This document shows, in pieces, positions 17,652-25,102 of a DNA stretch of 64,000 nt (positions are counted from its first letter, which is position 1; every line of letters begins with the position of its first letter). Origin of the DNA: Bacillus pseudomycoides (GTDB lineage Bacteria > Bacillota > Bacilli > Bacillales > Bacillaceae_G); contig NZ_CP064266.1 in NCBI RefSeq assembly GCF_022811845.1, positions 1,178,001 through 1,242,000 of the forward strand. The letters run 5' to 3'. Made by a program: the position numbers and the translations under genes. The notes below the pieces were generated by a model. That model saw nothing but the letters and a program-made list of their open reading frames with translations, was not told the DNA's origin and did no database searches.

Positions 17652-18536
17652 CTATTTCGTAACGCTAAACTCATGTTCTACAAGTTTCTGCATATAATTC
17701 AGAAGATCTTCTTTTAATTCTTTATGTTGCATTGCCATTTCGATTGTTGTTTGAATAAATCCTAGCTTTTCCCCAACGTCATAGCGTTTACCTTCAAAGT
17801 CATATGCAAATACACGCTGCGTTTCATTTAATCGTTGAATAGCATCGGTTAATTGAATTTCGCCACCTGCTCCAATTTGTTGTTCTTCTAGTAGCTCAAA
17901 AATTTCTGGTGTTAAAATGTAACGTCCCATAATTGCTAGATTTGATGGTGCTGTTCCTTGTGCTGGTTTCTCCACAAATGTTCTTACTTGATAACAGCGA
18001 TCCTTTTGTTCTAACGGATCAATAACACCGTAACGATGCGTTTCGTTTTCTGGTACCGTTTGAACACCAATTACAGATGCTTTCGTTTTATCATACTCAT
18101 CCATTAATTGACGCAAACAAGGCTTGTCCGCTTGCACGATATCATCGCCTAGTAAAACGGCAAACGGTTCGTTACCAATAAATTTACGAGCACACCAAAC
18201 AGCATGTCCTAGGCCTTTTGGTTCTTTTTGACGAATATAATGTATGTTAATTTTTGATGATTCTTGCACTTTTGCAAGGAGCTCAAATTTCTCTTTTGCT
18301 AGCAAATTTTCTTCTAGTTCAAAGGAATGATCGAAATGATCTTCAATCGCACGTTTCCCTTTTCCTGTGACAATAATAATATCTTCTATTCCAGATGCGA
18401 TTGCCTCTTCGACAATATACTGAATCGTTGGTTTATCAACAATCGGTAGCATTTCTTTTGGCATCGCCTTTGTTGCAGGTAAGAATCGTGTACCTAGACC
18501 TGCAGCTGGAATAATCGCTTTTCTGACCTTTTTCAA
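17652..18536 (-). CDS. galU: UTP-glucose-1-phosphate uridylyltransferase (copy 2)
   Basis: A 294-residue enzyme with the same motifs as the other two copies (PAAGLGTRFLPATKAMPKEM, VDKPTIQYIVEEA, LLGDDIV). It has its own promoter and terminator, so it is a separate unit between fabZ and the first polysaccharide cluster. The start is TTG behind a GGGTGA site. It differs from copies 1 and 3 at many positions, including the C-terminus (KLVEHEFSVTK), so it is a diverged paralogue and not an assembly duplicate. Reaction: glucose-1-phosphate plus UTP to UDP-glucose. Confidence 0.94.
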   Translation of the reverse strand: MKKVRKAIIPAAGLGTRFLPATKAMPKEMLPIVDKPTIQYIVEEAIASGIEDIIIVTGKGKRAIEDHFDHSFELEENLLAKEKFELLAKVQESSKINIHYIRQKEPKGLGHAVWCARKFIGNEPFAVLLGDDIVQADKPCLRQLMDEYDKTKASVIGVQTVPENETHRYGVIDPLEQKDRCYQVRTFVEKPAQGTAPSNLAIMGRYILTPEIFELLEEQQIGAGGEIQLTDAIQRLNETQRVFAYDFEGKRYDVGEKLGFIQTTIEMAMQHKELKEDLLNYMQKLVEHEFSVTK

Positions 18537-18608
18537 AAATAATCACCCTACCCTAAATTATAAAATTCATTTCTAATTATACATCTATTACAAACTGAAC
18601 ATCTTAAT

Positions 18609-18637
18609 AGTATAATAATAAAATTTTAATTGCTCAA
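18609..18637 (-). promoter_or_regulatory. Sigma-A promoter of the second galU
   Basis: On the minus strand TTGAGC (18632-18637), exactly 17 bases, then TATACT (18609-18614), about 75 bases before the start codon. Confidence 0.58.
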
Positions 18638-18671
18638 GTTACAAATAAGCTCACCCTTTGTTCATTAGAAA

Positions 18672-18709
18672 AGGAGACAAATGAGGATAGTCCTATTCAT
18701 TCATCTCCT
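18672..18709 (-). terminator. Terminator of fabZ
   Basis: On the minus strand AGGAGATGAATGA pairs imperfectly with TCATTTGTCTCCT around AGGACTATCCT, followed by TTTTCTAA. It lies 15 bases after the fabZ stop. Confidence 0.68.
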
Positions 18710-18723
18710 AGAGCAAAGAATAT

Positions 18724-19158
18724 CTATTCTTTTTTATCACCAAGCGCGAATGTAATCTCAGCTTCACAAGCAATTTCACCATTTACAGTTGCAACTGCTT
18801 TCCCTTTTCCAATTGGTCCACGTACACGTGTCATTTCCACTTCTAAACGAAGTTGGTCACCCGGGCGTACTTGACGCTTGAAGCGGCAGTTATCAATACC
18901 AGCGAAGAATGCGAGGCGTCCACGATTCTCCTCTTTTTTTAATACCGCAACAGCACCCACCTGCGCTAATGCTTCTACAATTAGAACACCTGGCATCACA
19001 GGATAATCTGGAAAGTGTCCATTAAAGTATTCCTCATTTGCCGTTACATTTTTAATTCCAACCGCACGCTTTCCTTCTTCTACTTCTAGAATTTGATCGA
19101 CTAGTAGAAATGGATAACGATGTGGAATAATTTCTTTAATCTGCCCTATATCTAGCAT
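18724..19158 (-). CDS. fabZ: 3-hydroxyacyl-ACP dehydratase
   Basis: A 144-residue hot-dog-fold enzyme with catalytic His48 in NGHFPDYPVMPG and Glu62 in VEALAQVG. It dehydrates 3-hydroxyacyl-ACP in fatty acid elongation in the cytoplasm. It is a housekeeping gene flanked by accessory regions on both sides: the first polysaccharide cluster to the left and, after about 950 gene-poor bases, the lasso peptide operon. An AAGGAGA site sets the start. Confidence 0.97.
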   Translation of the reverse strand: MLDIGQIKEIIPHRYPFLLVDQILEVEEGKRAVGIKNVTANEEYFNGHFPDYPVMPGVLIVEALAQVGAVAVLKKEENRGRLAFFAGIDNCRFKRQVRPGDQLRLEVEMTRVRGPIGKGKAVATVNGEIACEAEITFALGDKKE

Positions 19159-19366
19159 ATCATTCTCTCCTTATATACCAAATTGGTCATACCACCAACA
19201 CACTGTCCTTATTATCTCATTCTGTATTGTTTTTGTCACGAAAAACAAAAAACGCTTTCTATCAAAAATATCTATTAGGACTATTCATACAAAAAAGATA
19301 CACCCTTTTCCCTTCGCTAATCGGTATAACAAAATAATAGCAATTAACACGGAGGTTGGAAAAAAG

Positions 19367-19450
19367 GTGTATATCAAAGTTAGGGAGAGGCAATATACAT
19401 TATTTGCCTCTTGTGTCGTATTCATAGCTCATTATAAAGGACAAAAATAA
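19367..19450 (+). CDS. Possible 27-residue peptide, function unknown
   Basis: A GTG-started frame of 27 codons (VYIKVRERQYTLFASC, then a hydrophobic stretch and HYKGQK) lies 11 bases after a good GGAGG. It has a basic N-terminus and a hydrophobic middle. The spacing is slightly long and no clear promoter is visible, so this may be chance. It is divergent from fabZ. Confidence 0.3.
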   Translation: MYIKVRERQYTLFASCVVFIAHYKGQK

Positions 19451-19795
19451 GAAAGAAAAATTTAATATTTACTGCTTTTTACCATTATAGCCTTAATTTT
19501 CTACAAATTTCTACAAATTTCTTCATTTTTCTTATATTATCTTAAATAGCATATCAAGAAATTAAGATTCGCAATCCAGAACACTATGCTTTATAAAAAG
19601 TAAATCTTTGTGAATTAGCCTTTAATAAAAGTTCTATACAATATCATCACAAAGGTATATTTACATTTTACGGAAATATCAATACTGCATATAAATTCTT
19701 TTAAATCTATTTAACAATACATCAAAATAAAATCTAGTTATCCTTAACAGAGAATTATATAGAAAAATCCTCATTATCTAAAATGAAAATAGAAA

Positions 19796-19824
19796 AGACC
19801 CCTAGTCCTAAAAACAAGGGGTCT
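19796..19824 (-). terminator. Probable terminator of the lasso operon
   Basis: AGACCCCT and AGGGGTCT form an 8-base stem; on the minus strand it is followed by TTTTCTATTTTC. It is about 280 bases after the exporter stop, and no nearer terminator is visible. Confidence 0.58.
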
Positions 19825-20107
19825 CGCTGCTTTTTGTTATATGGTATAAATAAAATCAGGTTCCGTGTTCAATCATAACATGGATATTTATATATGTATA
19901 TAGAAGGTATGTCGATAATTATAAAAAGTATTTCGAATTTTTTACTGGCCACACAATTAAATTGAGCTCATATTTCCATAAAAGGACCAGTACACAAATA
20001 CCAATTATCCCTCAAATCATAAATAATCGAATTGTGTTACCGGCCCGAAAGAAATAAAAGCAGTGTATTCCTTAAACTTACAAAAAAATAATTGTAACTG
20101 GTCATAT

Positions 20108-21910
20108 TTAAATGTTTATCTTAGCCTGTTGACCAAGTAGGCTACTGAACAACCCACTTCTATCTTTTGCTAATTGAGTAAAACTACCACTTTGAATAAT
20201 TTGTCCTTGATCCATTACAATTACTTGATCAGCTTTACGTATAGTAGATAATCTGTGTGCAATGACAATAATTGTCATGCTTCCTTTCAATCTTTCCAAT
20301 GCTTCTTGTATTTTCGCTTCATTTTCAGCATCCAACGCACTTGTTGCCTCATCTAATACTAGAATAGAAGGTTTCCGAAGTATCGCTCTAGCCAGAACAA
20401 GACGTTGTCGTTCCCCCCCTGAAAGTTTGACTCCCCTATCGCCAATCATTGTATCCAATCCTTGCGAGAGCCTACTAACAAACTCAGCGGAAGCAGAAAA
20501 TTCCAAAGCTTCCCAAAGTTGCTCCTCACTTGCATTTGGTTCAACCATTCTCAAATTGTCTCTTATACTGGCATTGAATAGAAATGGATCTTGAGGAACA
20601 TAGCTAATAGATTTTCTCAATGATAATAAGTCCTTACTTATCAACGGTCTGTTATCTATTAATAGCTGACCGCTCTCCGGCTGCATAAGTCCCATTATGA
20701 TATCAATTAATGTACTCTTTCCAGCACCGGAGCGCCCTGAGATAGCTGTCATACAATTTGCAGGAATACGCAAATTAATATCTTTAAGTGAGTACACAGC
20801 ATTTTCTTTATTGTAACGGAAAGAGATATTCTGACACTCAATAGATTGTTCTATCTGCATAGGATTTATACAACCATAATCCTGCTCTATATCTTGCAAT
20901 TCTATACTTTTCTTACACTCTTCCTGTAATTCCAGCAAATCTTTAAAAGCGGGAAGATTCGCTGCAATTTGTTCCATGTTTGATTGTATACCTGCAAATC
21001 GTGGCCACAAACGAGAAAATATAAGAATAATTAATAATAATTGCTCAGTTTTCGTCTGAAACAGCTTAACAGATAGAAAGATAAGAATAGCAATGAAAAC
21101 AGCTGATGCAATTTTATAAAAGAGTTGAGAATTATTTCTCACCTTAATATATGCAAACTGTTCACGTTCCACATCTTCCACCCAATTACGTAACCACATA
21201 TAACGAGATCGTTCTAGTGTATTGCTCTTAATATCCTTAATTCCATTAAAATGATCAGTTATACCTGCAAGATACGCTTTTGAATTCTCTGAGGTTCGAC
21301 CACCTAATCTTTTTGATTTTTTAATAAATCTTCGTGAAAGAAAGGCAAGTGCCACAGCGCAACATAGTACAAAAATTGTTATATCTGCGGATAACCAAAA
21401 AGCAAAACCAATCTGTATGAATGTGAAAACCAACGAAGTAAGCAATTGTAAAAATAAGTTAGTACCTGCACTAACACGCCCTAATTCCGTTGTTAAAGAG
21501 TTAATAAGATCCGACTTCCTCTTTTTCACAAAAAAACTCCAATTGGTCTGCAACAATTCACGATACGTTTCCAGTCTCAAGTGATTAATAAAACGCATCT
21601 GAATTTTCGCATTGCGAATCGTTATATTTCTTTGCAAAACAGCTTGTCCCACAACCAATACAATATAGATCCCTAATACAAGTGGTAACCCTAAAGTTGT
21701 CGGAAAATCACTTAGAAATCCCAAAGCTCCTGAAAGTGGGCTTGCTTTTTCGTTCATATTCGCAATCCCGCTAATACTTAGCATAGGGATTAATAATAAA
21801 ATACCGATTCCTTCTACAAGACTGACAGATACCATTCCCAAGAGATTAATAATGAGAATGTTTCCAGTAAAAGAGTATAACTGCTTTGTAAAGTATAAAA
21901 TATTTCTCAT
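20108..21910 (-). CDS. Lasso peptide ABC exporter (fused membrane and ATPase domains)
   Basis: A 600-residue ABC half-transporter. About six membrane helices fill residues 1-310. The ATPase domain has Walker A ISGRSGAGKST, signature KLSGGERQRLVLARA and Walker B ILVLDEATSALD. As the last gene of a lasso cluster it should export the mature peptide and give the producer protection. The in-frame GTG two codons earlier lies inside the spacer of the GGAGAAG site, so the ATG at 21910 is used. The stop of the nucleotidyltransferase gene overlaps this ribosome site, so translation is probably coupled. Confidence 0.9.
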   Translation of the reverse strand: MRNILYFTKQLYSFTGNILIINLLGMVSVSLVEGIGILLLIPMLSISGIANMNEKASPLSGALGFLSDFPTTLGLPLVLGIYIVLVVGQAVLQRNITIRNAKIQMRFINHLRLETYRELLQTNWSFFVKKRKSDLINSLTTELGRVSAGTNLFLQLLTSLVFTFIQIGFAFWLSADITIFVLCCAVALAFLSRRFIKKSKRLGGRTSENSKAYLAGITDHFNGIKDIKSNTLERSRYMWLRNWVEDVEREQFAYIKVRNNSQLFYKIASAVFIAILIFLSVKLFQTKTEQLLLIILIFSRLWPRFAGIQSNMEQIAANLPAFKDLLELQEECKKSIELQDIEQDYGCINPMQIEQSIECQNISFRYNKENAVYSLKDINLRIPANCMTAISGRSGAGKSTLIDIIMGLMQPESGQLLIDNRPLISKDLLSLRKSISYVPQDPFLFNASIRDNLRMVEPNASEEQLWEALEFSASAEFVSRLSQGLDTMIGDRGVKLSGGERQRLVLARAILRKPSILVLDEATSALDAENEAKIQEALERLKGSMTIIVIAHRLSTIRKADQVIVMDQGQIIQSGSFTQLAKDRSGLFSSLLGQQAKINI

Positions 21911-21912
21911 TT

Positions 21913-23100
21913 TCACTTCTCCTTACGGTACCTCATTTCCCTCCAAATCCATAAAACCGGCCGCAAAGGGAAATATAAAACATGCAGTTGTTTTGGCAGT
22001 GGTAAAATTTCCACATCCTGAGGATAAGGATACAACCAACTAAGATGAAACAGTAGCTTTTGAGAGCTTGTCTTTAATGAATATAAATATCGCTCATGAT
22101 ATTTTGAAACTTCTTCTGGGACGGGATCTGTATGCAAGTTAATCATATTTTCCAAGTAATATATAGCAAGTTGCGCTAACTGCGTTACCCTTCTCCCTGA
22201 CATTAATACTTTTGCCTCTTCTTCTATTATAAGAGTATCTAAAAGCTCATCAGATAAAATAAGCGCCTGACCTACTAGCTGCTGACATCCATATCTTTTC
22301 AACAGAACAGTAAGTTCTTTCCAATCTATTTCTTGCCTTACCATACGGTCAATGTCTGTTAACCATCGAAGCCTGGACCAGCCATGCCTAGTCCCATGAG
22401 TCACAAGAAACATAAACAAATCCTCTCTACCTAAAAAATAGACAGGATAATTTGTGACAGGACTCGTCCTCTTTCGCCCCCATAACTCATCGAAGCGTGG
22501 TTCCTTTCCCGGTCCTGGGTGTAGTCGCCAATGAATCTCCAATTTCACCTTACTTATCGGATGCATGTAAGTTGTATGGTGGCGTCTCCACTTCCATTCA
22601 TTCATAACCGTCGGAAAATCATCCTCTTTGACATAACCATTCTTTACAAGTAATTCGTTCACTTTTCCAAGATCATCTATAGGAACAAGGGCATCCAGAT
22701 CCCCTGATGTTCGAAGGGAAACATCTCCATATAGATCTGCGCCAAGAATAGGGCCCTTCAAAAATAGAAGCCGAAGTTGGTTTTCAGCAAATAATTTACT
22801 TACCTTTCCCATTTCTCCACTTAAATGAAGCATATGGAATGTATTCCTTTTAAAATATGTACTTAATACTTGCACAACATTTGATGGAACTAACTGTTTA
22901 TCAATAGATTTCATTTTTGGGTAAATGAACGCGTACATACGATGATGCAGCGCCAGTTTCAAAAATTTGTTCCAATCAATATTTATGAACCAGTCCCCCG
23001 GGATTTCTTGTATCTCTTTATCTTCTTTCTTTATAATTTCAAGTAACAATTTTAGTTCTTTAGGTAAATGACTCAAATCAAGATTACAACCGGTATACAT
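21913..23100 (-). CDS. Lasso-cluster nucleotidyltransferase-family protein
   Basis: A 395-residue protein of the family often annotated as nucleotidyltransferase family protein (NTP_transf_5). It has LRLLFLKGPILGADLYGDVSLRTSGDLDALV, with the GD..S...DLD acidic motif of the nucleotidyltransferase fold, at about residues 110-140, then EIHWRLHPG. Such genes recur in Gram-positive lasso clusters with a peptide kinase, where they may modify the phosphorylated C-terminus; that role is inference. The frame extends five codons upstream, but AAGGAGAATGAG places the start at the ATG at 23100. Confidence 0.8.
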   Translation of the reverse strand: MYTGCNLDLSHLPKELKLLLEIIKKEDKEIQEIPGDWFINIDWNKFLKLALHHRMYAFIYPKMKSIDKQLVPSNVVQVLSTYFKRNTFHMLHLSGEMGKVSKLFAENQLRLLFLKGPILGADLYGDVSLRTSGDLDALVPIDDLGKVNELLVKNGYVKEDDFPTVMNEWKWRRHHTTYMHPISKVKLEIHWRLHPGPGKEPRFDELWGRKRTSPVTNYPVYFLGREDLFMFLVTHGTRHGWSRLRWLTDIDRMVRQEIDWKELTVLLKRYGCQQLVGQALILSDELLDTLIIEEEAKVLMSGRRVTQLAQLAIYYLENMINLHTDPVPEEVSKYHERYLYSLKTSSQKLLFHLSWLYPYPQDVEILPLPKQLHVLYFPLRPVLWIWREMRYRKEK

Positions 23101-23122
23101 CTCATTCTCCTTCAAGATTTTT

Positions 23123-23575
23123 TTACCCTATCCTTTTTGCAAATTTACCAACAACAGTAAATCTCTTCATTTCTTCTACGCCAGTAATATAAAAGGGCCC
23201 GCTACGTAACCACGCATGGGCAATCATATTTCCTGTCTCATCTTTCGCGGTCCCTAAGTAAAGGGTGCTTTCAATTTGTCGCTTCTCCAACATTTTCATT
23301 GCAGCGATAGCTTTAACGAGACACTGACTTTCCCAAAATGTATAGCGGCTCATCATATGCACTGCTTGAGAAATTTTCCTTAACGTAATCTTTTCCGATT
23401 CATCATAGCTTAAAGACGTTTCTGCCATATGAATTCCTAATATAGGAGCAGCTTTAGAAAACGGTATACTTTTAAGAATACGAGCCCAGCCTAAATAAAA
23501 GAAAGCTTCTAGAAGTAATAATTTTGTTCCCATATCGAACGACAAGAAAGCTTTGGCTTTATTTATGATATTCAT
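23123..23575 (-). CDS. Lasso leader peptidase, transglutaminase fold (B2 protein)
   Basis: A 150-residue protein of the lasso B2/McjB C-terminal family. Catalytic Cys85 lies in WESQCLVKAIAAMKML and His120 in IAHAWLRSG. It would cut the precursor between the leader's final Met and the first residue of the core (Ala) once B1 has bound the leader. The size is typical of split B2 proteins that lack a leader-binding domain. AGGAG with eight bases of spacing sets the start. It lies between B1 and the nucleotidyltransferase gene. Confidence 0.9.
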   Translation of the reverse strand: MNIINKAKAFLSFDMGTKLLLLEAFFYLGWARILKSIPFSKAAPILGIHMAETSLSYDESEKITLRKISQAVHMMSRYTFWESQCLVKAIAAMKMLEKRQIESTLYLGTAKDETGNMIAHAWLRSGPFYITGVEEMKRFTVVGKFAKRIG

Positions 23576-23620
23576 CGATCCTACTCCTAATCTATTAAAT
23601 CTGGAACGTTCAATTAAAAA

Positions 23621-23920
23621 TCAAAGTTTTTCATCAACCGAGATTAACCCTTCTGCATACAAATGATTTAAGAAAGAGAGTACTTGTTCCTTACATTCTG
23701 CCTCTTCAATCATATATCGAGACAATAATATATCAATCACTTGATTGACAGATATTAATTCATTAATTAAACTCCAAATTTCACCACCTATACCTCCTAA
23801 GTTATAGTATTTCCCATTATGGATGCTCATCATCACTTTCTCCCCATCCATATCGCTCACTACATTTTCCTGACCTTGTACAACAAAACTGTGTAATGAA
23901 ATTGTTTGTTTACTACTCAT
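23621..23920 (-). CDS. PqqD-like RiPP recognition element (lasso B1 protein)
   Basis: A 99-residue PqqD-type winged-helix protein with the family core KVMMSIHNGKYYNLGGIGGEIW (residues about 29-50, quoted in part), then helices ending GLISVDEKL. It binds the leader of the lasso precursor and delivers it to the peptidase. Its ATG overlaps the TAA of the kinase gene by one base (TAATG), so the two are translationally coupled. The split B1 plus B2 arrangement is usual in Firmicutes. Confidence 0.9.
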   Translation of the reverse strand: MSSKQTISLHSFVVQGQENVVSDMDGEKVMMSIHNGKYYNLGGIGGEIWSLINELISVNQVIDILLSRYMIEEAECKEQVLSFLNHLYAEGLISVDEKL

Positions 23921-24849
23921 TATTTTTCCTCCTCTTTTAAAGACTCTAGAATTTTGGATACTAAATCATGTGCCGTAAACTTTGAAATAGGACGTCTCAA
24001 TTGAAACATATCTATTTTGTTTACGATATTTGTGGAATGCATAAAATGCCATTCCATCATCCCCAATCGTGGGATTAATGAATTCCTATATGTATGACGC
24101 AGCAATGTGCGTAGTCTCTCCAGTCCCTCAATCTGCTGAAGTTCAACATCCCCATTTTCTACTTTCACTAATTCGAATACACCTGCCAATGGTAATGGTT
24201 CCTCGAAAAAGTTAGCTGTAACGGGAACAGCATATTTAGTTTCCCTTTCAAATAATGGCTGATAATGCGCTGTCTCCATTCCAAACTGATCAAGACTCTC
24301 TTTCCATAACTTTTGTTGCGGGTAAGATGGTGTAACAAAAGGAGTATTATCCTCAGAAAGAGACACAGCAATTACATCATCGCTTAAAAGCTGATAGCCT
24401 TTGCTTAAAAGGGCTGATGCAAGAGTTGATTTTCCAGCTCCCGATCTTCCTACAAAAGCATACGCCTTTCCATTGATGGCTATTGCACTTCCATGCAGAG
24501 GGAGTATTTTTCTCTGCATCAACAATGCCCCCATACAAGTCCCAAGAATATAAAGCCGAATCTTATCTTGATCAGACCCTTTCATAGGTGAAACAATAAT
24601 TTTTTCTCCATTTTGAATACAAAACGTAGCAGTTTCGGGGATTTGAAACATAATTAATTCTTCTTCAACTACAAATACTGACTTCGGGGAAGATAACTCT
24701 TCCCATAATTGGGACAAATCTGCAGTTTCTATTTTTACGTCTACTTCATTTTCGTAATTACTTACTTGAGGCAATTCCGGCAGGGGAATCTCACTTAATA
24801 GGGCTAATCCGAAGGCTTTGTAAATCTCTTTCTTTACAGTATGTATCAT
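23920..24849 (-). CDS. HPr-kinase-like lasso precursor serine kinase
   Basis: A 309-residue protein with the HPr kinase/phosphorylase core at residues 117-160: LPLHGSAIAINGKAYAFVG, P-loop GRSGAGKS (134-141) and LSDDVIAV. In paeninodin-type clusters this enzyme phosphorylates the side chain of the C-terminal serine of the precursor, and the precursor here does end in Ser. The GTG at 24858 lies inside the ribosome site; GGAG with eight bases of spacing points to the ATG at 24849. A terminator-like hairpin separates it from the precursor gene. Confidence 0.88.
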   Translation of the reverse strand: MIHTVKKEIYKAFGLALLSEIPLPELPQVSNYENEVDVKIETADLSQLWEELSSPKSVFVVEEELIMFQIPETATFCIQNGEKIIVSPMKGSDQDKIRLYILGTCMGALLMQRKILPLHGSAIAINGKAYAFVGRSGAGKSTLASALLSKGYQLLSDDVIAVSLSEDNTPFVTPSYPQQKLWKESLDQFGMETAHYQPLFERETKYAVPVTANFFEEPLPLAGVFELVKVENGDVELQQIEGLERLRTLLRHTYRNSLIPRLGMMEWHFMHSTNIVNKIDMFQLRRPISKFTAHDLVSKILESLKEEEK

Positions 24850-24881
24850 CTTTCTCACTCCAAATAGTTGAAAAATTGATT

Positions 24882-24919
24882 AAAAAAAACCCTTATACCG
24901 TAATTAAACTATATAAGGG
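24882..24919 (-). terminator. Partial terminator between lasso precursor and kinase genes
   Basis: On the minus strand CCCTTATA and TATAAGGG pair with a 14-base loop, followed by eight T. It lies directly after the precursor stop and would let the precursor be made in excess over the enzymes downstream. Confidence 0.75.
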
Positions 24920-24956
24920 CTGTAAAGCATATAAATCTCATTTAAATATTAGTGCA

Positions 24957-25088
24957 TTAGCTGTGGTGAAGTGCGCCTTGCTCATCCTCATCTTCAAAAA
25001 CTTGGTCAACAAGTCTCTTTCCAGGTCCAGCCATTGTCATGTTGATATCAAGCACTTCTAATACTGGTGATTGCCATTCTTGTTTCAT
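24957..25088 (-). CDS. Lasso peptide precursor, paeninodin-like, 43 aa
   Basis: A 43-residue precursor. The 19-residue leader MKQEWQSPVLEVLDINMTM has a WxxPxL element, the usual YxxPxL leader motif with Trp for Tyr, and Thr at position -2. The 24-residue core starts AGPGKRLVD, so Ala1 can close a nine-membered ring onto Asp9, followed by a 15-residue acidic tail ending GALHHS. Ala-Gly-Pro-Gly at the start, Asp9 and the C-terminal Ser are shared with paeninodin; residues 5-8 and the tail differ. It has a GGGGGTG ribosome site and sits 14 bases after the cyclase gene. Confidence 0.93.
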   Translation of the reverse strand: MKQEWQSPVLEVLDINMTMAGPGKRLVDQVFEDEDEQGALHHS

Positions 25089-25102
25089 AATTTCACCCCC
25101 TT

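Larger units (their letters stand above)
19159..20107. other. Gene-poor region between fabZ and the lasso operon
   Basis: About 950 AT-rich bases. Apart from a possible 27-codon ORF (19367-19450) and a hairpin (19796-19824), I see no gene, RNA or mobile element. A short tandem CTACAAATTT repeat near 19500 looks incidental. Confidence 0.6.
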
